A stretch of DNA of 64,000 nt from Amoebophrya sp. A120 (lineage: Eukaryota > Sar > Dinophyceae > Syndiniales > Amoebophryaceae). Of the stretch, positions 10,699 to 22,977 are shown one piece after another; positions within the stretch are counted from its first letter, which is position 1, and the number at the start of each line of letters is the position of its first letter. The notes below the pieces were generated by a model. That model saw nothing but the letters and a program-made list of their open reading frames with translations. It searched no databases and was not told the DNA's origin. The position numbers and the translations under genes are program-made. Location of the stretch: contig CAJINV010000007.1 in assembly GCA_905178155.1 (NCBI GenBank), positions 3,800,265 to 3,864,264 on the forward strand. Reading direction: 5' to 3'.

Positions 10699-13600
10699 CA
10701 GACAGCAACCTCACCCGACCAGGATATTTTTTAAGAAAGAAAGAAAGAAATAACTAACAGCGAAGATAGTATGGTAAATATACCGCGGAAGGGTAACGAG
10801 GTCGAAGTAAAGAGTCGATAGAAAGAACAACGAAGTGGACCGGTAAAGGATGCAAGACTACCAGTGTTCCTGCGGCGTCAGTATGCATTATTGTTGCGAT
10901 GCATCGGTAAGAAAGCACTCCGCTATCTTTGTTTTTTCTCTCGTTTTTTCTTTTTTTTTTGTATCTGTTTTTCCTCATTCACTCGCAGCAACATTGCATG
11001 TCCAGGCCGCAAGAAAAGCTCACACTTCGTAAAGATTATAATTACTCTTCGGAGTTTGTTACTCCTTCGTCGCTCTTCGGGGCCTAGTATTAGTCGCCGA
11101 CCAAACGACATTTGATTGCTAGCGCTCGAATGATAGAAAGCGTGGCCTGTTGCAATGCATAGACAGGAGCGCAGGGGGAATAGAGGGGCACATGGTCACG
11201 GCCAGGACACGCCACCGACATACCACCCAAACGCGGCTTCGTCCGGACTAGTGCGGAATCCTATGCTGTGAAGAACATCGTTTCGGACCCTGTTGATGGA
11301 TTATCGATGCCCTTGTCAGGGCACACAGTTTTTTGCTTTCTTGAGTGCAAATAGCAGCTGCGATGTGGTCGGCACTAATGTTTCGACTCGCTCTACTTTG
11401 TCCGCCGTGGAATGGAAGAGGAAAAAGAGCCGCTGGTTTGCAGACTATCATTCGTGGTGCTGCTTTAGGGAAATTGAGTCGCTGCATGATCTGGCAAGGG
11501 CAACGAAAAATAGATATCATTGTGGTGTTGTTAATGTACCATTTTCAACAAAGATTTTTTGAAATACTCTGTTGTATCCTGGATCTCTTCGACCGTGATT
11601 TTTACTACCTGATGAAAAATGCAAAACCACTTTAATTATAGGTACTCAGGCATTGCAAATTTTTAGATCCGAACGTGAGAAAGAGAATGGAACGAGCACT
11701 AGGAAGATGAATGCAGACATATCTATGCTGACATGACAACATAAATTATCAATCGACTTGTTGTATGGGGAAGTCCAACATGAGGTGCCGGTAGCACGTA
11801 TTGTGCATGTTGTATACTCGTTGACGTGGAACTGATTTGTACAGATTGCATACTAAATATTCATAAGAGCTTTACGTAAGGTAGTGTCGTTGTCTTTCAC
11901 TAGGTTCAGGTAGTTGTCCAGCAGAAAAAGTTTTTCTATAAGGGCCCAAGCCACAAGTTGCTTGCCCAGCCTGTCTTTTTGTTGAAGTAGCGCTAACCAC
12001 GTGAGGAGAAAGCAAAAACTTTCAAGCGGATTCCACGTGACCACTCACAACAAACAACAAACAAATACTCATAAAGACAAAGACACTTCACGTAGACATT
12101 AGAAAACGACTTAGAAAGTAGATTGTAGAACACGCAACATTTTTTTGTTTTGCTTTGTTCTAACTTTATCGTCTTTTCCGCTCCAGGAGGAGGCCCCTCT
12201 GATATAGTTCCTTTCAGCGAACAAGTAGTGCTTCCTCTGCTTGAGCGATAAGACATCAGTACTCCACTATTTGCATGGCTAGTAGAGAACATTTGTCTCT
12301 CACATCAGTTTCTGAAAGCACGGCAAGAGGATGCCCCGCCTTTCCAAATTCAGGCGGCGCATTTTTTTCGAATACTTTTTCAAACTCATGCTGTTGAGCA
12401 AAGAAATGTTTTTTCGCGACATGGCCATACTTTCTTATTGGGTCAGAGCAGTTTGTTACTACTAGACATGATTCGTAGCGTTACTTAGCCAGGCTGCAGA
12501 TACTAGCTGCAGAACAGGACGACGCTCTTGCTCCACTAGCATGATGAAGGAGCTGTTTCAGTTTGGTTTTATCTATGGCCCCAACGACGTCTTTACCAGA
12601 TTGCTACCAGCAGAAGTGTGTAGCAATTTTGTTGTCTTTGTTGCGTTAATCAAAAATGTCTCTGAAATATGGTATAATTTGTGCAGCTTATCATCGAGAT
12701 ACGACTTTAAAAAAATAGTGCTACTCTGAAAACTAGAATAGAAAGCGACTTTTTTTGTGAGCAGAATTTTATTTGATTTTGGTATAGATAAAAATATGAT
12801 GTATATAGATATGAATTGACTTATTGCACACTAGCATGTCGTTTCTGTCGTCGTGAATGATAAATATGTTCATTGTTTTTGCGAAATGAAATGGAAACCA
12901 TTGCAGCAAAGGCTGTCTTTTTTTCTGTCTGTTGTATTATTTTTGGGGAAGCAGTGAAAATGTGAAATAATCAGCAGCGGAAGTTGCCGCCCATAGTGAA
13001 CACCAAAAGCGCAAACAGCTCTGTGCTAGTGTTGCTGCATAAATCAGAAAGGCAGTGTTCATCAGAAACGTCGTCAATGCTGTTCCTAAGGCTCTTTGAC
13101 TTTCACGCGAATCAATGTCAGTTTCTAACCCATCTAGGAACTTTTGTCTGTTCGCGAAGCGTGTAGACGTGCACGCCCACGCGCTGCCTGGTTGTCGTCC
13201 CATTAATATCATGGCACCGCTATAAATGAAATTGTGCACAATTTGGAGCACATTCTGAAACTGCGATTGAAATTGACACTTGACCCGCCCATTGCATGGC
13301 TCCAAGTACTACTGGGCATAGACGGTAGGTGTAGTCGTACACTCAATCATCTGAATATCTTGGGATCATCGGCTTTTTGAAAAGACGTGGTGGTATTGTG
13401 TCTCTCTCAGACTACAAAATCTCTCTGCATTCTTCAACAGAAGAAAGAGTTCGAGTATAAAAGAAAAAATGGGGGTAATCATGCGAATTGTGATAACCAT
13501 TGACACGTTGTTTATTGCGTGTAGAACTCCGTGCTGTTTCACGAGCCGCGACTGCACTTTGCATTAGCGTTCGTTATTCGCAGACGACGAAAAATAGGCT

Positions 13601-13799
13601 GTTGTGAAAAGGCTTCTTCGTCCTCCACCGGCGAAAAGACGTCGACGCTCCATCCTCCACTTTTGTCGAGACCGCCGCAGTGAAAAAGCCGCCATCAGGA
13701 AAGCTGTTCCGCCATCTGGAGTTCAGGAGCTGTACGAAAAGCACTGACTAAGTAAGTTCCCTGTTCCGCCGCGAGGTGGGTCGTACCTACAATCGTACC
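10699..13799. other. AT-rich intergenic region, no supported gene
   Basis: About 3.1 kb without a convincing coding frame. It contains a short AGAAA microsatellite near 10735, homopurine/homopyrimidine runs near 10930-10970, and many short open frames on both strands with no domain. The sequence TCCCTGTTCCGCC occurs just upstream of the ARL1 start (near 13758) and again inside its first exon (near 13818). The ARL1 promoter and 5' UTR must lie at the right end. Confidence 0.6.
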
Positions 13800-14558
13800 A
13801 TGGGCCTAGTCTTTTCGTCCCTGTTCCGCCAGCTCTTCGGGCAGAGGGAGGTGCGAATTTTGATCCTGGGACTGGACAACGCTGGGAAAACGACGATTCT
13901 TTACCGGCTGAAGGTTGACCAAGTGGTCTCGACCACGCCAACCATCGGCTTCAACGTGGAAACGGTGCAGTACAAAAACATCTCCTTCCAAGTCTGGGAC
14001 CTCGGCGGGCAGAGCAGCATCCGACCCTACTGGCGATGCTATTTCCCAAACACAAACGCAATCATCTACGTCGTGGATTCAATCGACAAGGAAAGGCTGC
14101 AGGTACTTACTCTAACCTTTTTTACGGAGGTTCTTGTTTGTATTTGTTCGCTTTCTTGCATTGGGATTGGTATCTTCATCGACGCATCTTTCAAATCTAG
14201 TAAAGGGAAAAGTCACAGGAAGGAAGATTTATTTTTCACCATGGACATGCTGGTTGCACCGCTTCATGCATATATACACGACCAAAGTTCTAAAAGAGCC
14301 TGTCGCAAAAAAAAACAGGACGCTAAGGAAGAATTGAACCTGATGCTTGGTGAAGAGGAGCTGCAAGGCGTGCCGCTGCTGATTCTGGCGAATAAACAGG
14401 ATCTACCGCAAGCGATGAACGCAGCGGAGGTCAGTGAGGGTTTAGGGCTAACCGAAATTAGGTCGAGGCAATGGGCGATTTTCCAAACCTCGGCATTGCG
14501 GGGGAGTGGGATATTAGAGGGATTGGATTGGTTGTGCAACGTCATATCCGCAACGTGA
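13800..14558 (+). CDS. ARL1: ARL1-type ARF-like small GTPase
   Basis: Exons 13800-14102 and 14319-14558 encode 180 residues, the usual ARL1 length. The start at 13800 gives MGLVFSS with Gly2 for N-myristoylation; an upstream in-frame ATG at 13776 would hide it, so 13800 is preferred. Visible motifs are GLDNAGKTT (P loop), TIGFNVETV (switch I), [17 protein letters not shown] (switch II, ARL1-like rather than ARF1-like), NKQD (guanine specificity) and TSA. ARL1 acts at the trans-Golgi, recruiting GRIP-domain golgins. The 216-nt intron (GTACTT...AACAG) is phase 0, a multiple of 3 and free of stops, so an unspliced reading also looks open; it falls where the family has continuous sequence and removing it restores the conserved spacing. 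The next gene starts 86 nt downstream on the same strand. Confidence 0.93.
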   Translation: MGLVFSSLFRQLFGQREVRILILGLDNAGKTTILYRLKVDQVVSTTPTIGFNVETVQYKNISFQVWDLGGQSSIRPYWRCYFPNTNAIIYVVDSIDKERLQVLTLTFFTEVLVCICSLSCIGIGIFIDASFKSSKGKSHRKEDLFFTMDMLVAPLHAYIHDQSSKRACRKKKQDAKEELNLMLGEEELQGVPLLILANKQDLPQAMNAAEVSEGLGLTEIRSRQWAIFQTSALRGSGILEGLDWLCNVISAT

Positions 14559-14643
14559 TGCATGTTGACGACTTACTTTCGCGTAGATCTACAGCTTGAC
14601 CCACGACACTCATACCCAAACAAGCTGACTCAACCTAACTATC

Positions 14644-16026
14644 ATGGCAAAGACCAACCGTACCAACGCCAAAGCGCAGGACCTTTTCAAACAGCCTCTT
14701 CAACGCTCCAGCTCTCCGAGTAGTATGTATCGGTATGCATCGCAATGGCTGCGTTAGCGATCTCGCTGTTGTATATGTCATCGACCATGTTGGTGTTCGC
14801 AAAGATTCATATTTTGCTTGTCTTGTTTTCTTTCGAATTTTTTTTCTCATTCACGAAGTTGAGCGTACCTCTGCTGCTTGTGGCCGGTCTGACAGGCCAC
14901 TAAGTAACGGAGAGGAGAAGAAGAACGACGAATTGAGCAATGCGCAGTTTGTTTACACCACTTGATGCGTGGTCTCTGACTGTATTTTTGATTTTGAGTG
15001 GTGGTTGCGAGGGCTGCTCTGGCGCTACGACATCGTGATGAAGTACTTCTCAGCGTCAACTTATCATCTGTTCAAATATTAAAACCAAGCCGCTTCATAT
15101 CGTAAGAGTGGTCGAGGACAATTGTTTTGCCCGCGCGCGAAACAGCACAAGAACCCTTCCTCCAGAAAATGATGCTCCGTGGACTTCTGCGACGCGCCAG
15201 GCCGATGCGCATGACTCTCCCAACGGACTATGAAATGCAAAAATGTCTGGGTCTGGATCTGGAAGAATGCAACTTGTCATGCTAAATCTGAAGCATGCAA
15301 AAATCTGTGTCGCATGATTACCAAAAGTCGTCCAGTTTTGACCAAGCCGGGAGGGAGTTTCTCATGCAGGATAGGCATTAGAAAGGTCTCGCTGAGTCTG
15401 TCATGCTAGGTCCTGCATTCCAGACCTCATGGGTCATGGAAAAGCAGAATGACAAATCGCGCACTCTTCCAGACCCAGACACTTTTACATTTGATACGGA
15501 CATCCAGTTTACGAAAGACCGGGCGGCTAGGCGGGTATGATAGTGCTACAAGTTTTTCAAATTGTCATGTTGACCTAGACCACCTCGAGCTTGGCATTTT
15601 TATTGTTTTATGTTTATCGATTATGCTGTATCAGGATCAGCCTCGCATTCGCAAATTTACATACAAAATCAGATGACAAACATGATGGAGGAGGATCGCG
15701 TCAAGTTCTACAATTGGAACCTTGCCTGCATCGCCGTCACCGGTGTGCCCTTGGCATACTAGTATAATTCGCATAAAGTTTTCTATATTCTTTTTGTTTG
15801 AATGATAAACTTTTATTTTGCTTCCTGTTCTTTTCAAAGTGCGAAGATACCGCTATGCCTGTTTTTGAACGATTATGATTATGACATGCGCAACGCATAA
15901 AATGGATCACATCCTCTCAGCCTCACGGTGAACTACAATTCCTCTGACGATACGGACCGCATTTTGCGAGTCTTGGACCCGGACGCGCGATCGCAGATCG
16001 GGTACTATCCGGGCATCATGGGTTGA
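14644..16026 (+). CDS. small one-TM hypothetical protein, five exon segments
   Basis: Proposed segments are 14644-14722, 15107-15228, 15502-15534, 15673-15761 and 15921-16026, giving 142 residues with all phases matching. Introns 1, 3 and 4 are GT-AG; the second interruption is an introner with CGGAC duplicated on both sides. The protein has a basic N-terminus, the stretch LRGLLRRARPMRMTLPTDIQ, a charged segment, and one likely membrane helix (YNWNLACIAVTGVPLAYYL), then a short acidic tail ending YYPGIMG. Size, basic N-terminus and a single helix would suit a mitochondrial inner-membrane subunit, but that is inference and no family is recognised. The model is built by eye; exon 1 is the weakest part because its intron is long (384 nt). 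Confidence 0.45.
15229..15496 (+). mobile_element. introner element (TGTCTGGGYCTGGAAGA family), copy 2
   Basis: The insertion begins TATGAAATGCAAAAATGTCT and ends with the inverted form (CTTCCAGACCCAGACACTTT, then TACATTTGATA). CGGAC flanks it exactly on both sides (15224-15228 and 15497-15501). The terminal repeats match copy 1 at 8601, and both carry the subterminal motif GCAACTTGTCATGCT. The element has in-frame stops; removing it plus one CGGAC joins PTD to IQFTKD in the same frame. No register of the 5-nt repeat allows GT-AG ends. Confidence 0.8.
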
Positions 16027-16967
16027 GCTTGGTGGTGAGGCAGATCGGGTTGGTCACCACTCTAGTACCACTCTAGGGAGTAGAACGACAATACTGAAAA
16101 AATTTTTTTATCCGCTGCCGCAGCTCGTACTGCCTGCTTCTCTACTTCTACTACTTTGTTCACTAGTTACAACCCGTGTCGTCCGCGGTGTTATTGCATG
16201 TTTAGTAGTACTAGGTGCACGAGGACGACGCTTCTGTGATGGACTTCGTAAAAACCGCAAGGTGAACCACATCGATTTGAGGCTCCTGAAGATGGGAAAG
16301 GCTTGTGTAGTAGTGCTGGTGGCCACCAGCATCGATCCGAAACAATTGAAAGTAGAGCCAGTTGTAGTGGAAAACACCTCCCTTGGTTGTCAACGAGATA
16401 TACGTGTTAGGGAGACAGTGGTGTTCGATTCCTTGATGATGTTGCCAACACGATTTTTACAGGAGTAAAATAAAGAAGAAGTGATGTAAAACCACATCGT
16501 CCATTGTTGAAAATTAGCATGCTGTCCTCGTGCGCGTGGGTGGCAATATCGCATGATTTCACAACCAAAAGGTGTGATGGAAAAGCTGTTCCTTATCCTT
16601 AATAGAAGTCGGCTTTGTAGTCGCCTCTAGCGGGAAATTGACAGTCGATGAGAGAAAAATCTTGGTCTTTATGCGAGAAGTGTGGAAGCTGAGGGAGCTT
16701 GCTTCGAGTCATTCACATTCTGTATAGTCAGATCGTTGGCGTGGAGGAGCGAAAAGCTACGCACTTGAGTAGCTTTCGCGGTTTCGTTCAGCGCTTTCGA
16801 ACGAAGTTTCTTCGTTGCATGTCTGAGATTTCGTTTTTGATGATTGGACAAAACTCTTCATCAGTTGCAGTGTGTGAAGACTGATAGAGTTACCAGTCCT
16901 TCTACTTCTTTACACAGCCACATCAACGAAGGAGTTGTCACATCAAACTAGTGCATGCGGCAATAAG
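16027..16967. other. intergenic, no supported gene
   Basis: Short open frames only (for example 16262-16468 +), without domain or splice support. A box-B-like GTTCGATTCC near 16425 has no matching tRNA cloverleaf. Confidence 0.5.
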
Positions 16968-19900
16968 ATGACGTCACCAGCTCCGCAAGCTAGTGACGTT
17001 CCGCCCCGGCGCGCGGGCTACGAGATCCTCGGCGACCGCATTGCGCGGTTGAAGAACATGCAGCAGGTACTTTTGCCTGTTGAGACGTTGAATTGATGTT
17101 GTGCTGTTTATTTTCTGACTTGTCCTTGTCCATCAAGTTCAAGAATTTACGTCGGAGCAGACTCATCTGAGCAACGGAAAGTTGTTCCAATCAACATCCT
17201 GAGAAATTCCGAAAAAATGTAAATGATCTTCAGGTGAATGCCCTCGCGTCCCGCGCTAACATGCGGTCGCGGCAAGGTCAAGCTCAACCCGACCCCCAGC
17301 ACACGAGCTCCGTCCCGGACTTGAGCAGCGCGACCACCGAAGCGCCTAACACCTCTGCCTCGGAAAAATCGTCTTCTTCGTCCGTGAAGGCGAATTATTT
17401 GGGGAACTACGACGAAGCGCACGTGGTTGGTACTGTTTCTGCGCAGTATGATCAAATGCAAGACGAAAATCTGATGGCGTCGAAGAAGAATCTGTCATCC
17501 TACCTCCCCAGTACAGCGCCCCCCGCGGCAAATGTTCCGTCGTCTTCCCGGATCGGAGATGGTGACACGAACCGCAGCAACGACGATGACCAAAGCGACA
17601 CGGGCTTTCAGAGCAGGGCTTCCACGGCTCGCGCACGGGGGGAGCTCGTGGCTAGATTTATTCGGGAAACGCAACAGGAGAAGAATATTGACGTGGGCAA
17701 CAAGCAGGCGGCTGCAGCACCACCACCAGCTGCGAAAACAAACCAACCTCTGAATAATTACAGCGTCACCCCGCCGCCGAGCACTTACAACGCTTCGCAC
17801 CAACATGCCGTAACGACGACTCCAGCGGTGAACGTTGCTACCACCAGCGCCACGCGCCACTACAATCGACTAGCGGCCACCGCTGCGCCCGTCATGATGT
17901 CCACTTCCACCGTGTATGGCAGTAGGCAAAATCAGCAGCTTCCATCGCGAAACAACTCTGTGACCAGAACAAGACCTGGTGTCCTGGTCCCGGAGCGCCA
18001 GGTTGTTACAGCAGGTGGAAGCTCGGGAGCAGCCGCATCGCCAAACAAAGCTCCAGGTACCAAACAACTCGCGGGTGGAACATCTGCTGGTGCCTATTAT
18101 CATGGTTCAGCAGGAGGAGCTTCTGCGAAACAGACAAACCTTCGTGGCAGCTACACGAGAACCACCAGCAACCAAAACTTTTCATCGGCGTCGACGTCCC
18201 AACCCGCTGCTTCTAGGGCAGAATTTGGCTTTGCGAAAGCGAAATTGCAGCAAAAGCAGGCGATGTTGCAGAAGCAGTTGCTCCTTTCTGGCACCCCCTC
18301 TTCCCACGATAGCAACCATTGGAACGAACTCGAACCCGAGGTGGACAGCGGCGCGCGCACGCCATTCTCTGACTTCGAGGACAATTGTGTCGGCGGAGGT
18401 GGAACTATTGCGGGTCACGGTCAGGACGATGCTGGTACTACGCTGCCACTAGACGGACGACGTGAAGAAGGCGCTACTGCAATGACAAACTTCGCAAGTT
18501 CCACAGTCACTTGGTCGTCCAATTTTCTTGGAAACGCCACCGCTTGGGTCGACTCGTGGAAGCAACAAGTGGCGGATGTGTTTGAATCTACTTCATCAGC
18601 GGCACACAAGGGCACTAGTGGCGGTAGTGCAGGAGCAAAAACCAGTAGTCCTGCTGCGTTCTCGTCCAAGCGAGCAAAGCCTTCTGAAAGCCAGGCTCTG
18701 CTGCAAACTCCAGCCCAGCAGCGTCGAGGAGATTTTTACACCGAAGAGCCCCAGGGCACGGCTGGGGCAGCATCATCCGGCGGGCAACGCAGCAAGATGA
18801 AGCAGCACCAGAAGACTTCTGGAGCTAACAGTATGAACTACCAGTTCTTTTACGGCTCCGCGGCGGTGCCGGCTTCCTCGGAAAAGTCGCTGATTCTCTC
18901 GCCGCAACCGGTAGTAGAGGACCACGCCGCTTTTGGGTTGTCGAGCGCCAAGCGCCCGCGGCCGAAGCCGAGTTCTAGTACTACCAAGAGGAAAAATCTG
19001 CTTTCCGCAGCACCTACGTCCGACGACGAAGCAGACGACTTGCACATTTTTGAGCAGGCCCTGAAATTGTCGGAGAGCAAGACGAAAATGCAGATCCGGG
19101 CGGTGGGCTTCACGTTGTTCATTCTCATTTCCTACTTGGTTCTAGCCCACTCCGCACTGTACTATCCCTCATCTTCTAGCAGTACAGCAGACCACGGCAC
19201 GCAACCGGTGGTCGACGGGGCCACGTTTCCCTGTCCGCACATTGTCTTTGGGAGTTACCGCTTCGGCCCCGGGTGCGAGCTCTTCTGGAGCCGGGTTTTC
19301 AATGGTTTAGGGGGTGGACGGACTATTGCACCAACTAGTCCCTCTGCGAAAGAGAAGAAACAGCTTTTACGGCGAGAGGCAAACAGTAAAAGTTCGGATG
19401 GAGCTACGAAAAAAGCGCCTCAACAGGAGCCTTCCCTCTATCCTGAAGATTCGTTGTTTGTGAGAAAATCCCACAGCAATTTAGAGGACTTGAATGAAGA
19501 ATCAAGTTCCTCTTCGTCCTCTAGTGCATCGAAAGATGGCGGAATTGACCTGGATTCTTCGAAAGAAATGACCGAGGCCGCCACGACAACGACCCTGACC
19601 GCGACCACGACTTTCATTGCGAAGATCCTCGACAGCGTTCTCACGGGCGGCGCTTTGAGCAGCCTAACCAACAGCCTCACGGGAAGAAGTAGTAGTAGTG
19701 GTTTTCTTCCGAATGGCTTAACGACCACGGTCGAGCAGCAGCAGTTTAAGAAGCAGATTTTCCAGGGTTTGACGGATTTGGAATCGTCCCTGGCCTTCTA
19801 CTCGTCCGAGCAGCTGAGCGACGACGCTTTGAAGTTTTCCGGCGTGGTGGCCCACTTTGTGAAAGACCGGGCGCGAATGGGAAACGAAGTGAAGCAAATG

Positions 19901-22388
19901 CTGAAGAAGTTTCCCGAGTACACAGGGCTGGACAAACCATCCGAAATCAACCTCGTTTACTCGTCCGACGACGAAAAGCTCGCCGTGGTGGTTGACAGCC
20001 ACGGCAACGAGGTGGCCGGAAGTACAGCAACCTCGCCCGGAACACCAGCGGTGATACAAGAACTACCCCCGAGCGCGCCGGGGGCTATGAGCGGCGAACT
20101 CGGATCGGGACCGGTGATTGGATATTACGGTAGCAGTACCACACCGTCTTCCGCCATACCGGAAGGAACTCCGGCCGCAATACAAGATCCACTGTTATCG
20201 GAGCAGAAAGACCAGAAGCGGGTGTACCTAGCGATCGAGAGATTCGCGCCGGCCATTCACCATTGGCTTCGCCACCTGCAGAATAACATGATTCTGAAAG
20301 TGCAAGTCGTAGTGTCTCCGGGGGACCATGTTTGGCTGTTGCCGTCGAACCGGCGGAGGAACGCGAACAGTCTTGCCGGTGACATCTTCCAGGGGCCAGA
20401 GCAGTTCTCGTTGCTGACCCCGTTTTTCGGCACCGGAACGCTGAACGTTGCGGGCCAGTTGGAAGCCTTGACGGAGGGCAGTGTCGCCGGTGCCGATTTG
20501 TCTGTACCCTACCAGCTGCAAGGAAAGGGCGTGGCGTGGTACTTGGAGAAAAGACGCATGCGATTATTTTTGTGATCAAATTTGTGATGGTGCGAGGGAG
20601 GCGGCATGATCGAATTTGCATTTGCTCGTTCTTGAAAAAGGCCAGTGACAATCCTCGCCAAGGATGATCATGAGGCTCGTGCTTGGCAATAGTAAAAAAT
20701 TGCGATAGTGAGTCCATTTTTTAAAACGGACACAAATTCCAAACTCATCAGGCTTATCGTCGACCTCCTGTCTGACAACGTCGTCAAGTACCATGAGACC
20801 ACCAGTAATCGCGGGTTGCTCAAGGCCGCAAACGACGCTGTTGCGAGGATCCAAAAGGTGCGGCGAACCACGTTTCCCGAGAAGGTGGAGGCGGCCTTTG
20901 ATCTGTACTTCAATCTCTGGACGGGTAGAGCAGCGTCCAGAATACTGTCAAGAACTACGGAGGAAAACACCAGCACCATCAAGCAACAAGACCTTCACTC
21001 TTTGCCTGCTGCATTATTTCGTACCACACTCGAGTCTGAATTTTACGACGCGACCTCAAGTTCGGACCAGGATCTGCTCAGTAACTTGAAGCCCACGATT
21101 GACCCGCCCACACCAAAATGGATGTTTGATCAGCCTGCTGCAGTATCAACGTCTGGGTCCACCTCAACTGCAGCATCTTCGCACTCGCTTCTGCCCTTCG
21201 CCATGCAAAAGGTCTATGTGGTTTTCGAAGAGCCGATTGTGTCTAGTGTCGTGGCGAGGGTCATGAGGCCAGCCGCCGCGGGCTCTCCTGACGACGTAGT
21301 GTCAGTGGGCGGAACGGGTCGCGCAAGCACGATGAATCCCACTTGCGTCGTGGATCGCGTGCGGAGTAGCTTCTCGCCGTTGCGGCTAACCTTGCGGAGC
21401 CACCTGAGCCAAGTGTCGTCGCTAGAAGGAGCTTTGAGCAGAATTATTCGGGACCAGAGGTATCATTTAAGGTTTACTGTTCTGATATGTTATTTCATCT
21501 ACTTGCATCATGATCATGCGTTTTTGTGTGTGCAACGAAAAAACGAAACGTTGTTGACTACCCGTCTCGTTCCTTCTCCCTCTTAATCAGCCAAAACCTA
21601 TGAATCCAAAACACAGTTCTGACGACAGTATGGCAGCTTTGGTTTTGCACCCGGAGTATCTGACGCCGAAGGTGTGGAGAAAAATCACCGAGGCTTTGAA
21701 GCAGGTACTTGATTATACACGACCTATCGATTCTTGTTTCTATACGCACGAATGTTCTTTGTATGAGGCATCCCTATGAAGATTACGTTTACGTCTACGG
21801 CAACATGCATCATCTTCTATCGTGCTACTTTCAAAAAGAAAAAGCAAAAGACAAGCCCATTTCCAATACAACATACTCAAACAGACCCCGAACACCGCTA
21901 CGCCGACAGCAGCATCAGCAACTGCGTCAACAGCTGCTAAATCTGCGGACGACAAAGATGTCGTGTCCTCCGACTCTGCCAAACCAGACGACACGACAAC
22001 TTCCGCCGATACGAAAACAGCAGCGGCAACCGAAACCTCCGCAACCGCACCAGTTTTCACCGATCTGGTCGCGTTCGAGACACTAAAGGCCACGTCGCAC
22101 GCGAGCGAGAAAGCGGAGATTAGTGCGTTTGTCGAGATCCGGGCCGCGGACAGTACACCTGCAGTAGCTACTTCGGCAGCGGCGGAAAAAATCGTGGAGA
22201 GAAGCATCACCGATTTCCCGATCTTCCTGAACGCAAAAACCGCCGGGGAGGTGCTGAATAAGATTACACTCCTGAACGAATTCGACGGAAATTTTGAGGC
22301 GTTCTTGCTACACGCGCTGGGACAAAGCCGGCTGACGAAGTACAAGTTACCGGGATTGCCGGCGAAGGAGATGCCCGGGTGTGTGTAG
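16968..22388 (+). CDS. large single-pass membrane protein with long disordered N-terminal region
   Basis: Five exons, 16968-17066, 17234-20538, 20752-21459, 21617-21704 and 21885-22388, sum to 4704 nt (1567 residues). All introns are GT-AG (167, 213, 157 and 180 nt) with matching phases, which makes the model fairly strong. Residues 1-650 are Ser/Ala/Gln-rich and disordered, with an amphipathic start (EILGDRIARLKNMQQ). One membrane helix lies near residues 655-675 (GFTLFILISYLVLAHSALYY). Past it come a short Cys pair (FPCPHIVFGSYRFGPGC), helical segments and a folded-looking part (WLRHLQNNMILKVQVVVSPG). Exon 3 encodes IVDLLSDNVVKYHE and AFDLYFNLWTG, and exon 5 ends KYKLPGLPAKEMPGCV. I do not recognise the family. 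Orientation of the membrane segment cannot be settled from sequence alone. Confidence 0.7.
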
Positions 22389-22664
22389 AGGGTAGCACTA
22401 GCAGTGAAGAGATGAAGTGTTTCATAGGAAGCGGATGCCCAACCTCAATGAATTTTGTAGTGAACAACAAAGCGGTCTACGACTTCCGCTACCGCGTTTT
22501 TATACTGTCAGCCAGTTGTCGCAAGGCCCCAGTTTTATGTATCAAATGAAAAGATGGCTTGCTTCTGCTTGTAAGATGTACAAAAAGACGAAGAAATACG
22601 CAAGAAAATTTTACCTGTAAAGACCCAGTATTAATAATTGATGACTTGGCATCTTCACTGCTAC

Positions 22665-22977
22665 TGTTGGAACACACGAAGCCGCTAAAGGGTTCAAAAT
22701 GCTAAAGCTTGACACAGCTAGCAAAATCCTAAGAACTCACACGGCAGGGGCTGCGTATGCCTCTAACTGCCAAACCTGGGAAAGCATAGGAACAGGGTCC
22801 AGGGTCTCGATCATCATCATCGTCATCATCATCATGCTAGCGCTAAGCCTAGGGCTGAAGGATCTCGATCACACTGCTAGCGCTAAGGGTCAAGATCGTA
22901 AGCATTTGGATCAGGGTCATGGTGCTAAGCTTAGGCATTTGGATCCGGAGCGGTGCGTAGAGTGCATCTCGTCAACG
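22665..22977 (-). repeat. left LTR (3' LTR in element orientation)
   Basis: 313 bp, starting TGTTGGAACACACG on the + strand. It includes an (ATC)n tract, two copies of GCTAGCGCTAAG and several CTAAG/CTTAG-type short inverted motifs. The final base is G where the right copy has A. The open frame inside it (22699-23052) is a by-product of the repeat. Confidence 0.9.

Noticed and set aside
12937-13305. 122-codon minus-strand frame in the gene-free region
   Set aside because: No homology-like motif, AT-rich context, and would be the only minus-strand host gene.
16420-16440. tRNA box-B-like GTTCGATTCC
   Set aside because: No A box, anticodon arm or acceptor stem around it.
20553-20707. TGCGAT direct repeats suggesting an introner in the membrane-protein gene
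   Set aside because: Removal would create a stop and the phases do not match; the GT-AG intron 20539-20751 fits exactly.
20085-20717. 210-codon minus-strand frame
   Set aside because: Antisense to the membrane-protein gene and crosses one of its introns; no domain.
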